From Oscillospiraceae bacterium (lineage in GTDB: Bacteria; Bacillota; Clostridia; Oscillospirales; Acutalibacteraceae): a DNA stretch of 42,855 nt. Of this stretch, positions 31,118 to 38,078 are shown in pieces. A program made the translations under genes and the position numbers. Under the pieces are notes generated by a model. The model was not told the DNA's origin. It did not search any database and saw nothing but the letters and a program-made list of their open reading frames with translations. How positions within the stretch are numbered: the stretch's first letter is position 1; each line of letters begins with the position of its first letter. The DNA lies in NCBI GenBank assembly GCA_015066205.1, contig SVOV01000020.1, positions 1 to 42,855 on the forward strand. Direction: 5' to 3'.

Positions 31118-33421
31118 TCAGCTTTTTCGGATCCTGATGCAGGTGACGGTTATGTCGTCATGTTTTCCTATGGGGGAGAGGGCGAGGGCTTTTTCTACTG
31201 CCGCTTCGGCGAGCTTTTTCGGGGCGGCGGTCTTATTTACTGTGAGAATTTCCTTATACATCGTGGGTGGTATTACGGCGGCGCCGTCTGAAATTATCAT
31301 TACCGTATCGCCTGCCGACAGCTCAATTTCGCTTTTCTCGAAGAGGGTATCCGTGAGGATTCCGAGGGGCATTGAGCTTTTTTCTACTATGAGAGTTTTA
31401 TCTCTCTTTTTTATTACGGAAAAGGCGGCTCCCGCCTTGAAAAACTCTGCCTTGCCGGAATTAATGTCAAATCTCATAATATCGAGGGTGGAGAGGGTCT
31501 CCTCGCCCGATTTCAGAAGAAGAGCGCAGTTTACCGTACCGAGGGCGGCTTCGGGGGAGAAGCCCGCTCTCATAAGGCGGGAAAGGAGAATGCAGGTCAT
31601 AACGGAATCCACCGCCGCTCTTCCTCCCGAGCCCATACCGTCGCTGAGAACGGCGTAAAAATATCCCGTGCCGTCATAAAAGCATTTTGCCGTATCTCCC
31701 GAATATTTTTCACCCGCTCCCGTGTGGGAGGCTGTGTGGTATTCTACGGAGTATTCTCCCTCCTCGGTGAAGGACAGCACCGTGCCCTCTTTTGAGTATT
31801 CGTCAACGACGGGCGGAAGATAGAGTGTGCCCGTCAGCTCATATATTTCCTCCAAAAGTGTGTTCATATCGGAGATAAGGGGGACATTTCCCGCGTAAAG
31901 CTGAAAGGCTTTCTTTCCGCAGGAGTTAACCGCTGCATGGAGCCCGTGAAGAGAAAAGCCCTTTTTTTCAAAAAAAGGAGAAAGAAGCTCTTCAGTTTCA
32001 GTGTCCCTTTTGTCGGGGGAGTCAAGTGTCTTTATTGCATCCTCAATGAGGTCTCCCGCACATAAAAAGCTTTTTGCCGCTGTTTTTTTTGCATCGTTTA
32101 TTTCGTTCAGAGCCAAAAGCTCTGCGATATGCATTGAATAGGCACGGCTGAAGGCTTCTCCCAGCCTTGCAGGGCTTTTGCATAAAAGGGTTATTCTTTC
32201 GGGAATATCGTCATATAAAAGCCTTTCGTTTTCACGGACCTTGTTTTCGGCCTCGGCAAATGCCTTTTTTGTCAGAGCCTCATTATTTATCCAGCAGAAT
32301 TCATATTTGGGACAGGTACTGCAAAGCTCCTCTTTTACCGTAAGAGAGAGCTTTTCTTTTGTTTTGTCGGTGCTTTTTCCGAGAAAGGCTGTTACCGCTT
32401 CAACGGAGGATGCGATGTCCCTTACTGCCTTTGCGCTTCTTTTAAGGGCGAAGACGGCGGCGTTGTTTTCTGCAGTGCTGTTTTCGGGTGTTACGGTTTT
32501 TATGAGTGACAGCAGAGCTTTTTTAGGAACGGCGGCAAAAAGAAGAGCGGAAATTACGGCTTCCGAAATTGAGATCATTGCGGTATCCGCCTGACCGCGG
32601 AGAATTACCGCAAGAAGCGAGGACAGTACAATGCTTGCGGCAACGGGAATTTTGCCGTGAAGACTCAGAAGTCCCGAGGAGAGCCCCGAAATGAGGTAGG
32701 CGGTCATAGCCTCGGGTCTGTCTTCATTGAAGCCCAGTGCCAGTGCACAGCATATTCCCGCAAGTGCCGATGCCGTGCCTTTTTTCATAACGGCAAAGAG
32801 CATAATTGCAAAAAAGGCGGTAATTCTTGAAAGGGAAAAGCCGAAGATACCGAATCTGTCTCCGCCGAGAAGCACCGCGGCGGCAAAGAATACTGCGGCA
32901 AGGGTATCAGCGGTGTTTATGTGAAGTCCCGTCCGAAGCTTCTCGGGTACTGTTACGGCACGGACGGTAAAGCAGGCAAAGGCACAGCTTATAAGAGATT
33001 CGGACAGGCACATTATTATGAAGATTGCGCTTTCCCCGAGGGCAAGGGACACTCCGAGAGAGGAAATAAAGCTTACAATGAGTGCCGAAAGTCCCGCTGA
33101 AAGAAGAGTTTTTCCCTCGGCTTTTTGTTCAAGACCAAGTCTCAGCAAGCATATCACGAAAACTGCGGCAATGAATCTCAGGGAGTCGAGAAGCCCGAAA
33201 AAAAGAGCGTAGCCTCCCGCCGCTCCCACTGAGGCGGATATGAGATATGTAAAGGGGACGCCCGCAATAAAGCCCGTGCCGAAAGGGGAGAGCCCGCCCG
33301 CAAAGGATATCCCGCCGAAAATAAATCCCCCGAAAAGATACAGAGCCTGCAAAGCGAAGCTCTTCATAAGCTCGGTGTTAAAAATATTTGCCGTAATCAG
33401 CTTTTCTTTCAGTTTCTCCAT
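31118..33421 (-). CDS. spoIIE: Stage II sporulation protein E, SpoIIE, 767 aa
   Basis: The N-terminal ~300 residues hold about ten transmembrane helices. A middle cytoplasmic region (~300-560) contains the Cys-rich 'CSTCPKYEFCW'. The C-terminal PP2C-type phosphatase begins near 570, with 'LSDGMGSGGRAA' (metal-binding Asp) and 'MIISDGA' at the end. SpoIIE dephosphorylates SpoIIAA to activate sigma-F in the forespore and takes part in polar septation. Length agrees with the family (about 800). ATG 33421 fits the AAAAGGA site (9-nt gap); TTG 33430 touches it. The gene shows that the host can, or recently could, form spores. Confidence 0.95.
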   Translation of the reverse strand: MEKLKEKLITANIFNTELMKSFALQALYLFGGFIFGGISFAGGLSPFGTGFIAGVPFTYLISASVGAAGGYALFFGLLDSLRFIAAVFVICLLRLGLEQKAEGKTLLSAGLSALIVSFISSLGVSLALGESAIFIIMCLSESLISCAFACFTVRAVTVPEKLRTGLHINTADTLAAVFFAAAVLLGGDRFGIFGFSLSRITAFFAIMLFAVMKKGTASALAGICCALALGFNEDRPEAMTAYLISGLSSGLLSLHGKIPVAASIVLSSLLAVILRGQADTAMISISEAVISALLFAAVPKKALLSLIKTVTPENSTAENNAAVFALKRSAKAVRDIASSVEAVTAFLGKSTDKTKEKLSLTVKEELCSTCPKYEFCWINNEALTKKAFAEAENKVRENERLLYDDIPERITLLCKSPARLGEAFSRAYSMHIAELLALNEINDAKKTAAKSFLCAGDLIEDAIKTLDSPDKRDTETEELLSPFFEKKGFSLHGLHAAVNSCGKKAFQLYAGNVPLISDMNTLLEEIYELTGTLYLPPVVDEYSKEGTVLSFTEEGEYSVEYHTASHTGAGEKYSGDTAKCFYDGTGYFYAVLSDGMGSGGRAAVDSVMTCILLSRLMRAGFSPEAALGTVNCALLLKSGEETLSTLDIMRFDINSGKAEFFKAGAAFSVIKKRDKTLIVEKSSMPLGILTDTLFEKSEIELSAGDTVMIISDGAAVIPPTMYKEILTVNKTAAPKKLAEAAVEKALALSPIGKHDDITVTCIRIRKS

Positions 33422-33567
33422 TTTTTTCAATCCTTTTATTTCATATATTTAATAAGAATATACATCCCCCGCTGAAAGAAAACTGTCATAAGAGTGAAAA
33501 GAATAATGTCGCAAAACAAGGCTTTTATAATTATTTGTTTTTCTTTCGGAAAAAAAGAAAAAATGTC

Positions 33568-33596
33568 TTGACAAAGGGTGCTTTCATATGTATAAT
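33568..33596 (+). promoter_or_regulatory. Consensus promoter of tRNA-Gly
   Basis: TTGACA, a 17-bp spacer and TATAAT (33568-33573 and 33591-33596), 20 bp before the tRNA. Confidence 0.85.
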
Positions 33597-33616
33597 AGCT
33601 TTTGTTCGTTAGATAT

Positions 33617-33692
33617 GCGGATGTAGCTCATCTGGTAGAGCGCCACCTTGCCAAGGTGGAGGTAGCGAGTTCGAGCCTCGTCATCCGCTCCA
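33617..33692 (+). tRNA. tRNA-Gly (GCC)
   Basis: Cloverleaf with acceptor GCGGATG/CATCCGC, anticodon stem CCACC/GGTGG around TTGCCAA (anticodon GCC), T-arm with GTTCGAGCC, and encoded CCA. A terminator follows at once. Confidence 0.95.
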
Positions 33693-33695
33693 AAA

Positions 33696-33727
33696 AATCT
33701 CGTTCCTCGGAACGAGATTTTTTTATC
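33696..33727 (+). terminator. tRNA-Gly terminator
   Basis: AATCTCGTTCC/GGAACGAGATT stem with a T-run. Nearly identical to the terminator at 34310-34338. Confidence 0.9.
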
Positions 33728-33894
33728 CATCGCGAAGCGGTGGTATATCATCAGCCGTCAGGCTGTATATCATCGCCGAAGGCGTATATCATCACCGAAG
33801 GTGTATCAGGCTTCGCGCTGATGATATGCAAGGCTTCGCCTTGATGATATACAAGGCATCCGCCTTGATGATATACAATTCCTTCGGAATTGAT
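33728..33894 (+). repeat. Hairpin-comb repeat, TATATCATC type, copy B1
   Basis: Mini-hairpins (for example GCC-GAA-GGC, ACC-GAA-GGT, AAGGC-TTC-GCCTT, AATTCC-TTC-GGAATT) are separated by spacers. Left-half spacers read GTATATCATC; right-half spacers read GATGATATAC or GATGATATGC, the reverse complement. Three spacers stand on each side, so the array is a large interrupted palindrome. It lies between the tRNA-Gly terminator and the tRNA-Val promoter. Confidence 0.85.
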
Positions 33895-33895
33895 A

Positions 33896-33924
33896 TTGAC
33901 AACAGCCGTCTTTCGTGATATAAT
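33896..33924 (+). promoter_or_regulatory. Consensus promoter of tRNA-Val
   Basis: TTGACA (33896-33901), a 17-bp spacer and TATAAT (33919-33924). It starts two bases after the repeat ends. Confidence 0.85.
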
Positions 33925-33940
33925 GCAACAAGTTAAATAT

Positions 33941-34017
33941 GAAGGCATAGCTCAGTTGGTTAGAGTACTTGCTTGACATGCAAGGGGTCGGTGGTTCAAG
34001 TCCACTTGTCTTCACCA
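33941..34017 (+). tRNA. tRNA-Val (GAC)
   Basis: Acceptor GAAGGCA/TGTCTTC (one G-T pair), anticodon stem CTTGC/GCAAG around TTGACAT (anticodon GAC), T-arm with GTTCAAGTC, encoded CCA. Confidence 0.95.
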
Positions 34018-34022
34018 AAAAA

Positions 34023-34060
34023 GAAGTAACTTTTGGTAGACAAAAGTTACTTCTTTTTTT
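34023..34060 (+). terminator. tRNA-Val terminator
   Basis: AGAAGTAACTTTTG/CAAAAGTTACTTCT stem followed by TTTTTTT. Confidence 0.9.
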
Positions 34061-34245
34061 ATCCAAGCCGCAGGCTTGGCATATCATCACCGCGCGAAGC
34101 GTGGTGCATATCATCAGCCCCTTTGGGGCTGTATCTCATCACGCTTTAGCGTGCATTTATCTGCGGCTTGATGATATGCAATGCTTCGCATTGATGATAT
34201 ACCGCAACAAGTTGCGGATGATATACACGCCTTTGGCGTGATTTT
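34061..34245 (+). repeat. Hairpin-comb repeat, TATATCATC type, copy B2
   Basis: Same architecture as B1 with different mini-hairpins (AGCCGCAGGCT, CAGCCCC-TTT-GGGGCTG, CACGC-TTTA-GCGTG, GCAAC-AA-GTTGC, CACGCC-TTT-GGCGTG). Left spacers are CATATCATC/GTATCTCATC and right spacers GATGATATGC/GATGATATAC. Confidence 0.85.
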
Positions 34246-34278
34246 GCGTTTAGGTTCGAATCCTTAATACAAACCACA
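34246..34278 (+). pseudogene. Possible tRNA 3' remnant
   Basis: GGTTCGAATCC followed by TTAATACAAACCA looks like a T-arm and acceptor end with CCA. The T-stem has a mismatch and the 5' two thirds are absent. It precedes a terminator almost identical to that of tRNA-Gly. Confidence 0.4.
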
Positions 34279-34309
34279 AAAATATCTTTTTCGTAGCCTT
34301 TATACAAAA

Positions 34310-34338
34310 AATCTCGTTCTGCGGAACGAGATTTTTTT
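34310..34338 (+). terminator. Duplicate of the tRNA-Gly terminator
   Basis: AATCTCGTTC/GAACGAGATT stem with a T-run. The loop differs by a few bases from the copy at 33696. Confidence 0.85.
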
Positions 34339-34340
34339 AT

Positions 34341-34510
34341 CCATCGCGAAGCGGTGGCATCTCATCAGCCGACAGGCTGTATATCATCGCCGTAGGCGTA
34401 TATCATCACCGAAGGTGTATCTGCTTCGCGCTGATGATATGCAAGGCATTCGCCTTGATGATATGCAATTCCTTGCGGAATTGATGATATACAATGCTGC
34501 GCATTGATTT
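34341..34510 (+). repeat. Hairpin-comb repeat, TATATCATC type, copy B3
   Basis: Same order of mini-hairpins as B1 (CGCGAAGCG, AGCC..GGCT, GCCGTAGGC, ACCGAAGGT, then AAGGCATTCGCCTT and AATTCCTTGCGGAATT) with compensatory changes inside stems. B1 and B3, with their matching terminators, are one duplicated module. B3 runs into the promoter region of the four-helix-bundle gene. Confidence 0.85.
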
Positions 34511-34553
34511 TGTTGTGATTCTGTATTATAATTACAATAAGGGAAGTGATAAT

Positions 34554-34922
34554 GTGTCTGAAAATTATTTGCATATATATTCCGAACAGCTTGCAACAGA
34601 CATTGAACTGCTTTGTCAGAAGATTAAAGCCTCCTCAAATACATTGTTTCAGCTTCGCAAAAGCTCAAGCAGTGTTTATGCTAATATCAGAGAAGCCAAT
34701 TACGGTCAAAGCAAAGCCGATATGCTTTCAAAATTTGAAATAGCCTTAAAAGAATGCAGCGAAACAGAAGGATGGCTGAAATTACTTTTTAATACCAAAG
34801 CTATTGATGAAGATGCCTATAAAAAACACAGAAACCTCTGCGGAAGAATAAGACGAATGTTGATTGCAAGCTGTAAAACCCTGAAAGAAAGCATCTCCTC
34901 TTCAAAAAAACAATCAGAATAA
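34554..34922 (+). CDS. Four-helix-bundle protein (23S rRNA-intervening-sequence protein family), 122 aa
   Basis: The motif 'SSSVYANIREANYGQSKADM' followed by FEIALKECSETEGWLKLL is typical of the IVP/Avd-like four-helix-bundle family. Members are encoded in rRNA intervening sequences or serve as accessory nucleic-acid-binding proteins in diversity-generating retroelements; most have unknown roles. The start is GTG 34554, with GGGAAGTGAT just before it; the longer frame from 34494 begins inside the last mini-hairpin of repeat B3. There is no reverse transcriptase or rRNA nearby. Its place beside three structured repeats is suggestive but not proof of a link. Confidence 0.85.
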   Translation: MSENYLHIYSEQLATDIELLCQKIKASSNTLFQLRKSSSSVYANIREANYGQSKADMLSKFEIALKECSETEGWLKLLFNTKAIDEDAYKKHRNLCGRIRRMLIASCKTLKESISSSKKQSE

Positions 34923-34929
34923 ATAACAA

Positions 34930-34972
34930 CCGCATCCGAATTGCATTATTGCATGGATGCGGTCTTTTTTTA
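34930..34972 (+). terminator. Terminator of the four-helix-bundle gene
   Basis: ACCGCATCC pairs with GGATGCGGT (34930-34938 with 34955-34963), followed by CTTTTTTT. Confidence 0.85.
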
Positions 34973-35170
34973 TTCTAACCCGAGAATATAATCTGCAGAC
35001 ACATTATAGTACTTGCAAAGAGCAATAATATGCCTTACAGGTATTTCGTTTTCTCCTTTTTCGTACCGTGAATATACCTGCTGTGTTGTGCCGAGATACT
35101 GTGCAATTTCCTTTTGGGTCTTGTCATGGTCTTCCCTTAGATCTCTGATAATTTCAACATAGCTTTTCAT
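34970..35170 (-). CDS. Small XRE-family repressor, 66 aa
   Basis: The protein is a single Cro/CI helix-turn-helix domain ('KTQKEIAQYLGTTQQVYSRY', then EKGENEIP) with 'YNVSADYILGL' at the end, the usual last helix. Ribosome site AAGGAG. Two similar palindromes (35206-35227 and 35231-35252) lie directly upstream, between it and the divergent zinc-ribbon gene, so it probably represses itself and perhaps that neighbour. Confidence 0.9.
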   Translation of the reverse strand: MKSYVEIIRDLREDHDKTQKEIAQYLGTTQQVYSRYEKGENEIPVRHIIALCKYYNVSADYILGLE

Positions 35171-35205
35171 AACTATCTCCTTGAAAATTGATAGTTAAAT
35201 TTTAT

Positions 35206-35252
35206 AATACACTATATTTGATGTATTGACATTACACCAAATATGGTGTATT
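35206..35252. promoter_or_regulatory. Twin operator sites
   Basis: 35206-35227 and 35231-35252 are 22-bp palindromes with arms AATACA/TGTATT and TACACC/GGTGTA. The reverse complement of the first matches the second at about 18-19 of 22 positions, giving a consensus TACAYCAAATATRGTGTA. They flank a TTGACA. The geometry fits cooperative binding by the adjacent XRE protein. Confidence 0.65.
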
Positions 35253-35345
35253 ATTTTGTTGCAAATATTCTTTATAAAAACGGAATTCTGTTTTTAGTAA
35301 GTATTTTCGTTTTATATGCAATTATTTATTAACGGAGGTTACAAA

Positions 35346-36017
35346 ATGGAAGTTAATCAGAAAAGTACACAAGCAGTTACACAGCAGACTGTTAATAACA
35401 AGAAAATGATGAGCTGTAAGACCTGCGGTGCACCTATGGCAAAGAGCGCAAAGAAATGTCAGGCCTGCGGAGCAAAGAACCCAAAAAAGAGAATTAAAAA
35501 ATTAATTGCTTTGTTTATTATACTTGCAATTATAATAGGTTATCCCGCATTCTTCATAATCCGTGACCGTGCATCAGCAACAATAACAGCATTAAACGGC
35601 GAAAAGCTCTCTTATTCTGAATTAAGCTCAATTTATAATGAACATATTCGTAATGATGATTACAAAGAATTTGTCGAGGAATATTTACCTGCAAAGGTTG
35701 TTGTCAAGGGCAAAATTACCGAAATTGATACTTATTCTGTAGGAGTGTCAACCAACGGCTTCTCTGCTAATGTTGAGGCAGGCGCCTGTAATATTATAGA
35801 ATTTGAAATAAACAACGAATATATCTATGCAATACCTTATGATCTTTATACTGAAGAAGAGGATTACAGCTTTGGAAAATTAAAGGTCGGTGATAAGGTT
35901 GAGGCTACGGGTATAATTACAAAGGCAATTACGCTTAAGGATGGTAATTATATCAAAGAAGGACTTGACAGCGTATTGGAAATTGTCGGCTCCGAGGATG
36001 GAATAATTAAAAAATAA
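35346..36017 (+). CDS. Zinc-ribbon, single-pass membrane protein with OB-fold-like domain, 223 aa
   Basis: Residues ~24-42 hold a zinc ribbon, 'CKTCGAPMAKSAKKCQACGA'. Then come a basic stretch (KKRIKK), one transmembrane helix (~50-70) and an outer domain of about 150 residues whose beta-rich pattern ('AKVVVKGKITEIDT ... VGDKVEATGIITKAI') recalls the tRNA_anti-like OB fold found in secreted or membrane proteins of Firmicutes. The function is unknown. ATG 35346 is used, with GGAGG upstream. It is divergent from the small XRE gene across the twin operators. Confidence 0.75.
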   Translation: MEVNQKSTQAVTQQTVNNKKMMSCKTCGAPMAKSAKKCQACGAKNPKKRIKKLIALFIILAIIIGYPAFFIIRDRASATITALNGEKLSYSELSSIYNEHIRNDDYKEFVEEYLPAKVVVKGKITEIDTYSVGVSTNGFSANVEAGACNIIEFEINNEYIYAIPYDLYTEEEDYSFGKLKVGDKVEATGIITKAITLKDGNYIKEGLDSVLEIVGSEDGIIKK

Positions 36018-36027
36018 CAGCAAAACA

Positions 36028-36058
36028 GGGAACGGTGAGAGCCGTTCCCTTGGTTTTT
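36028..36058 (+). terminator. Terminator of the zinc-ribbon gene
   Basis: AGGGAACGG pairs with CCGTTCCCT around TGAGAG, followed by TGGTTTTTG. Confidence 0.75.
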
Positions 36059-36183
36059 GTATGTCGGTGGCAGAGAAAATGCTGATTTTCGGGCGGGATA
36101 ATGAAAGCCTTCTGCATTTTCCGTGAATGGGAAAACCGAATTTGTGCGAAGAGTCAGCGTTTCTGAAGACGGAGCTTCCGTTT

Positions 36184-37134
36184 TCAGTCCGAATCTGTTT
36201 TTTCTTCTATAATGTATCTCGGTCTGCCTTTGGTTTCGAGGTATATTTTTCCAATGTATTCGCCGATTATTCCGAGGCTTATGAGCTGGACTCCGCCGAG
36301 GAAGCAGAGGATACTTGTAATTGATGCCCAGCCTGCTACGGAGTTTCCCGTCAGCTGAACTATAACCGACCAGAGGATTCCAACGAAGCTCAGCAGAGCC
36401 ACAAGGCAGCCGAAAAGAGTTATTATTCTTATGGGCTTTACCGAGAGGCTCGTTATACCGTCGAGGGCAAGGGCTGTCATTTTTGCGGGGGAATATTTGC
36501 TTTTTCCCGCAATTCTTTTTTTTCTTTCATAATAAACACAGGTGCTTCTGAAGCCTACAAGGGGAAACATTCCTCTCAAGAATATGTTTACCTCCTTAAA
36601 GGAGCTGAAGCTTTTCAGCACCTTTGAGGAAACGAGGCGGAAATCCGCGTGGTCATATATGAGCTCTGCTCCCATAAATGACATCAGGCGGTAAAACAGC
36701 TTTGCGGTATTCTTTTTAAGGAAGGAATCGTTATCTCTGTTGCTTCTGACTCCGTAGACTATTTCACTGCCCGAAAGATATTCGTCTATCATTTTATCGA
36801 CAGCGTTTATATCGTCCTGACCGTCACAGTCAAGGCTTATTGTGATGTCGCACTTATCCTGTGCTTCTTCAAGTCCCGCAATAAGAGCGTTCTGATGTCC
36901 GCGGTTTCGGCTGAGAGAGATTCCCTCAATATAAGCCTGTTTTTCGGACAGCTTTTTTATTATTTCCCAGGTACTGTCGGAGCTTCCGTCATTTACGAAA
37001 AGCAGACGGCTTTGTTCGGAAATTTTACCGCTTTCAATAAGTGCCCTGAGCTTTCCGAGAAATTCGGGCACGGTCACGGGAAGAACCTCCTCCTCGTTAT
37101 AACAGGGAATTACCATATAAAGAACGGGCTTCAT
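36184..37134 (-). CDS. GtrB/DPM1-like polyprenyl-phosphate glycosyltransferase (GT2), 316 aa
   Basis: GT2 domain with 'VIPCYNEEEVLPVTV', 'FVNDGSSDST', 'NRGHQNALIAGLEEA' and 'SLDCDGQDD' (DxD). Two C-terminal transmembrane helices (about 235-258 and 268-290) follow, as in GtrB, ArnC and YfdH. Such enzymes transfer glucose or another sugar to undecaprenyl phosphate on the inner face of the membrane. The start is ATG 37134 because AAAGGAAAAGGAAGTG lies just before it; the frame is open to 37164. It is monocistronic. The lipid-linked sugar it makes would need a GT-C enzyme or a flippase; the GT-C-like protein at 22.5-24.4 kb is one candidate. Confidence 0.9.
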   Translation of the reverse strand: MKPVLYMVIPCYNEEEVLPVTVPEFLGKLRALIESGKISEQSRLLFVNDGSSDSTWEIIKKLSEKQAYIEGISLSRNRGHQNALIAGLEEAQDKCDITISLDCDGQDDINAVDKMIDEYLSGSEIVYGVRSNRDNDSFLKKNTAKLFYRLMSFMGAELIYDHADFRLVSSKVLKSFSSFKEVNIFLRGMFPLVGFRSTCVYYERKKRIAGKSKYSPAKMTALALDGITSLSVKPIRIITLFGCLVALLSFVGILWSVIVQLTGNSVAGWASITSILCFLGGVQLISLGIIGEYIGKIYLETKGRPRYIIEEKTDSD

Positions 37135-37230
37135 CTTAACACTTCCTTTTCCTTTGTAAATCATAACATTTTACAGGGAAAAAGTAAAGACAGGGCTTGA
37201 TAAAAAGTATTGTCTGTAATATATTCCGAC

Positions 37231-37313
37231 GCTAAAATACGATTGTATCGTATTTTAGCCTGAAAAACCGTCTGTTGAGAAGTTCATTGATTTATCAGTG
37301 AAGAACTCAACAG
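37231..37313. other. Two adjacent hairpins between genes
   Basis: 37231-37259 is a 13-bp perfect stem (GCTAAAATACGAT/ATCGTATTTTAGC) with a 3-nt loop. 37272-37313 is a second stem-loop (CTGTTGAG/CTCAACAG with an inner GTTCA/TGAAGAAC pairing). Neither has a T-tract on the expected strand, so they are not classic terminators. They could form an mRNA 3' end, a small RNA or a protein-binding site. Confidence 0.45.
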
Positions 37314-37317
37314 CAAT

Positions 37318-37851
37318 TCATTTTATTCCGTGTCTTTTTGCTTGTTCGGTTACTATGTCGCGGAAGTGGCTGTGGCGGAAGCTTCTGTTTATGTCGGTCA
37401 GGTCTATATAGCAGCCTGAACGCAGTGCCGATATTACGGCTTCGGCTGTGAAGGCTTCAAATATACGCTCATCAGAGAAGGCCTGTTCTATGTCGGTGTT
37501 CATTCCCTTGTTTATTCCGTCTGCTGCGTGAAGATACAGTATATTATCCTTTCCGAGAAGCTCTCCCATTCTTCTGAGGCAGTTTATTCCCTCTATGATG
37601 TCGGATACCTGTTTTCTTCCTCTGTAGCAGGTGCTTTTTTTGTCCGAGAGAAGAAAGTCCGTTGTTGTGTCAAGCACATCGGCGAGGACGGGGAGAAGCG
37701 TTATGTCGGGGAGGGTCTCTCCTCTTTCCCATTTTGATACCGCCTGAAAGCTGACTCCCACCCTCTCTCCGAGAGCTGTCTGTGTAAGCCCCTTTGAGGC
37801 TCTTAAAAGTGCTATGTTTTTTCCTATTACGCTGTTATCCAATGAAATCAT
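37318..37851 (-). CDS. XRE-family regulator, 177 aa
   Basis: Residues 8-62 form a helix-turn-helix ('KGLTQTALGERVGVSFQAVS', then KWERGETLPD). A linker and a C-terminal domain of about 100 residues follow that I do not recognise ('NILYLHAADGINKGMNTDIE'); it is probably ligand-binding or oligomerising. The ATG at 37851 overlaps the AAAGG ribosome site, and a TTG nine bases downstream (37842) is better spaced, so the true start may be 37842. The promoter is at 37937-37964. Target unknown. Confidence 0.8.
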   Translation of the reverse strand: MISLDNSVIGKNIALLRASKGLTQTALGERVGVSFQAVSKWERGETLPDITLLPVLADVLDTTTDFLLSDKKSTCYRGRKQVSDIIEGINCLRRMGELLGKDNILYLHAADGINKGMNTDIEQAFSDERIFEAFTAEAVISALRSGCYIDLTDINRSFRHSHFRDIVTEQAKRHGIK

Positions 37852-37936
37852 CCTTTCTTTTTCCTTTTCGGGGAAGCTTCGGCGGGATTCCCCGTGAAAA
37901 ACAGCCCGCGGACTGTTTTCTTCTTTTGATAATATG

Positions 37937-37964
37937 ATTATACAATATGATACACAGTATTCAA
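37937..37964 (-). promoter_or_regulatory. Promoter of the XRE gene at 37.3-37.9 kb
   Basis: On the minus strand, TTGAAT, a 16-bp spacer and TATAAT. The spacer holds GTGTATCATATTG, which is partly palindromic and may be an operator. Confidence 0.45.
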
Positions 37965-38078
37965 TAACCTGAACGGTTAGTTTTTTCCGATTTATTTTTT
38001 CAGGATAAAAAAAGTATGTACAAAACGGAAAATATTTGTTAGAATATGTTTATATTAAATTGGCAGGAGAAAATTGTT

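Noticed and set aside
30921-31658. 245-residue plus-strand frame across the GT2/spoIIE junction
   Set aside because: It runs through the bidirectional terminator and is antisense to SpoIIE.
33617-34017. tRNA genes as attachment site of an integrated element
   Set aside because: No integrase, no direct repeat of a tRNA 3' end at a distance, and the nearby tRNA-like remnant matches neither tRNA exactly.
33751-34114. Small open frames on both strands across the comb arrays
   Set aside because: They follow the repeat period, overlap tRNA-Val and the terminators, and have no ribosome sites.
33728-34510. CRISPR array
   Set aside because: Repeats are short (about 10 nt), invert in the middle and flank hairpins instead of unique 30-40 nt spacers; no cas genes are present.
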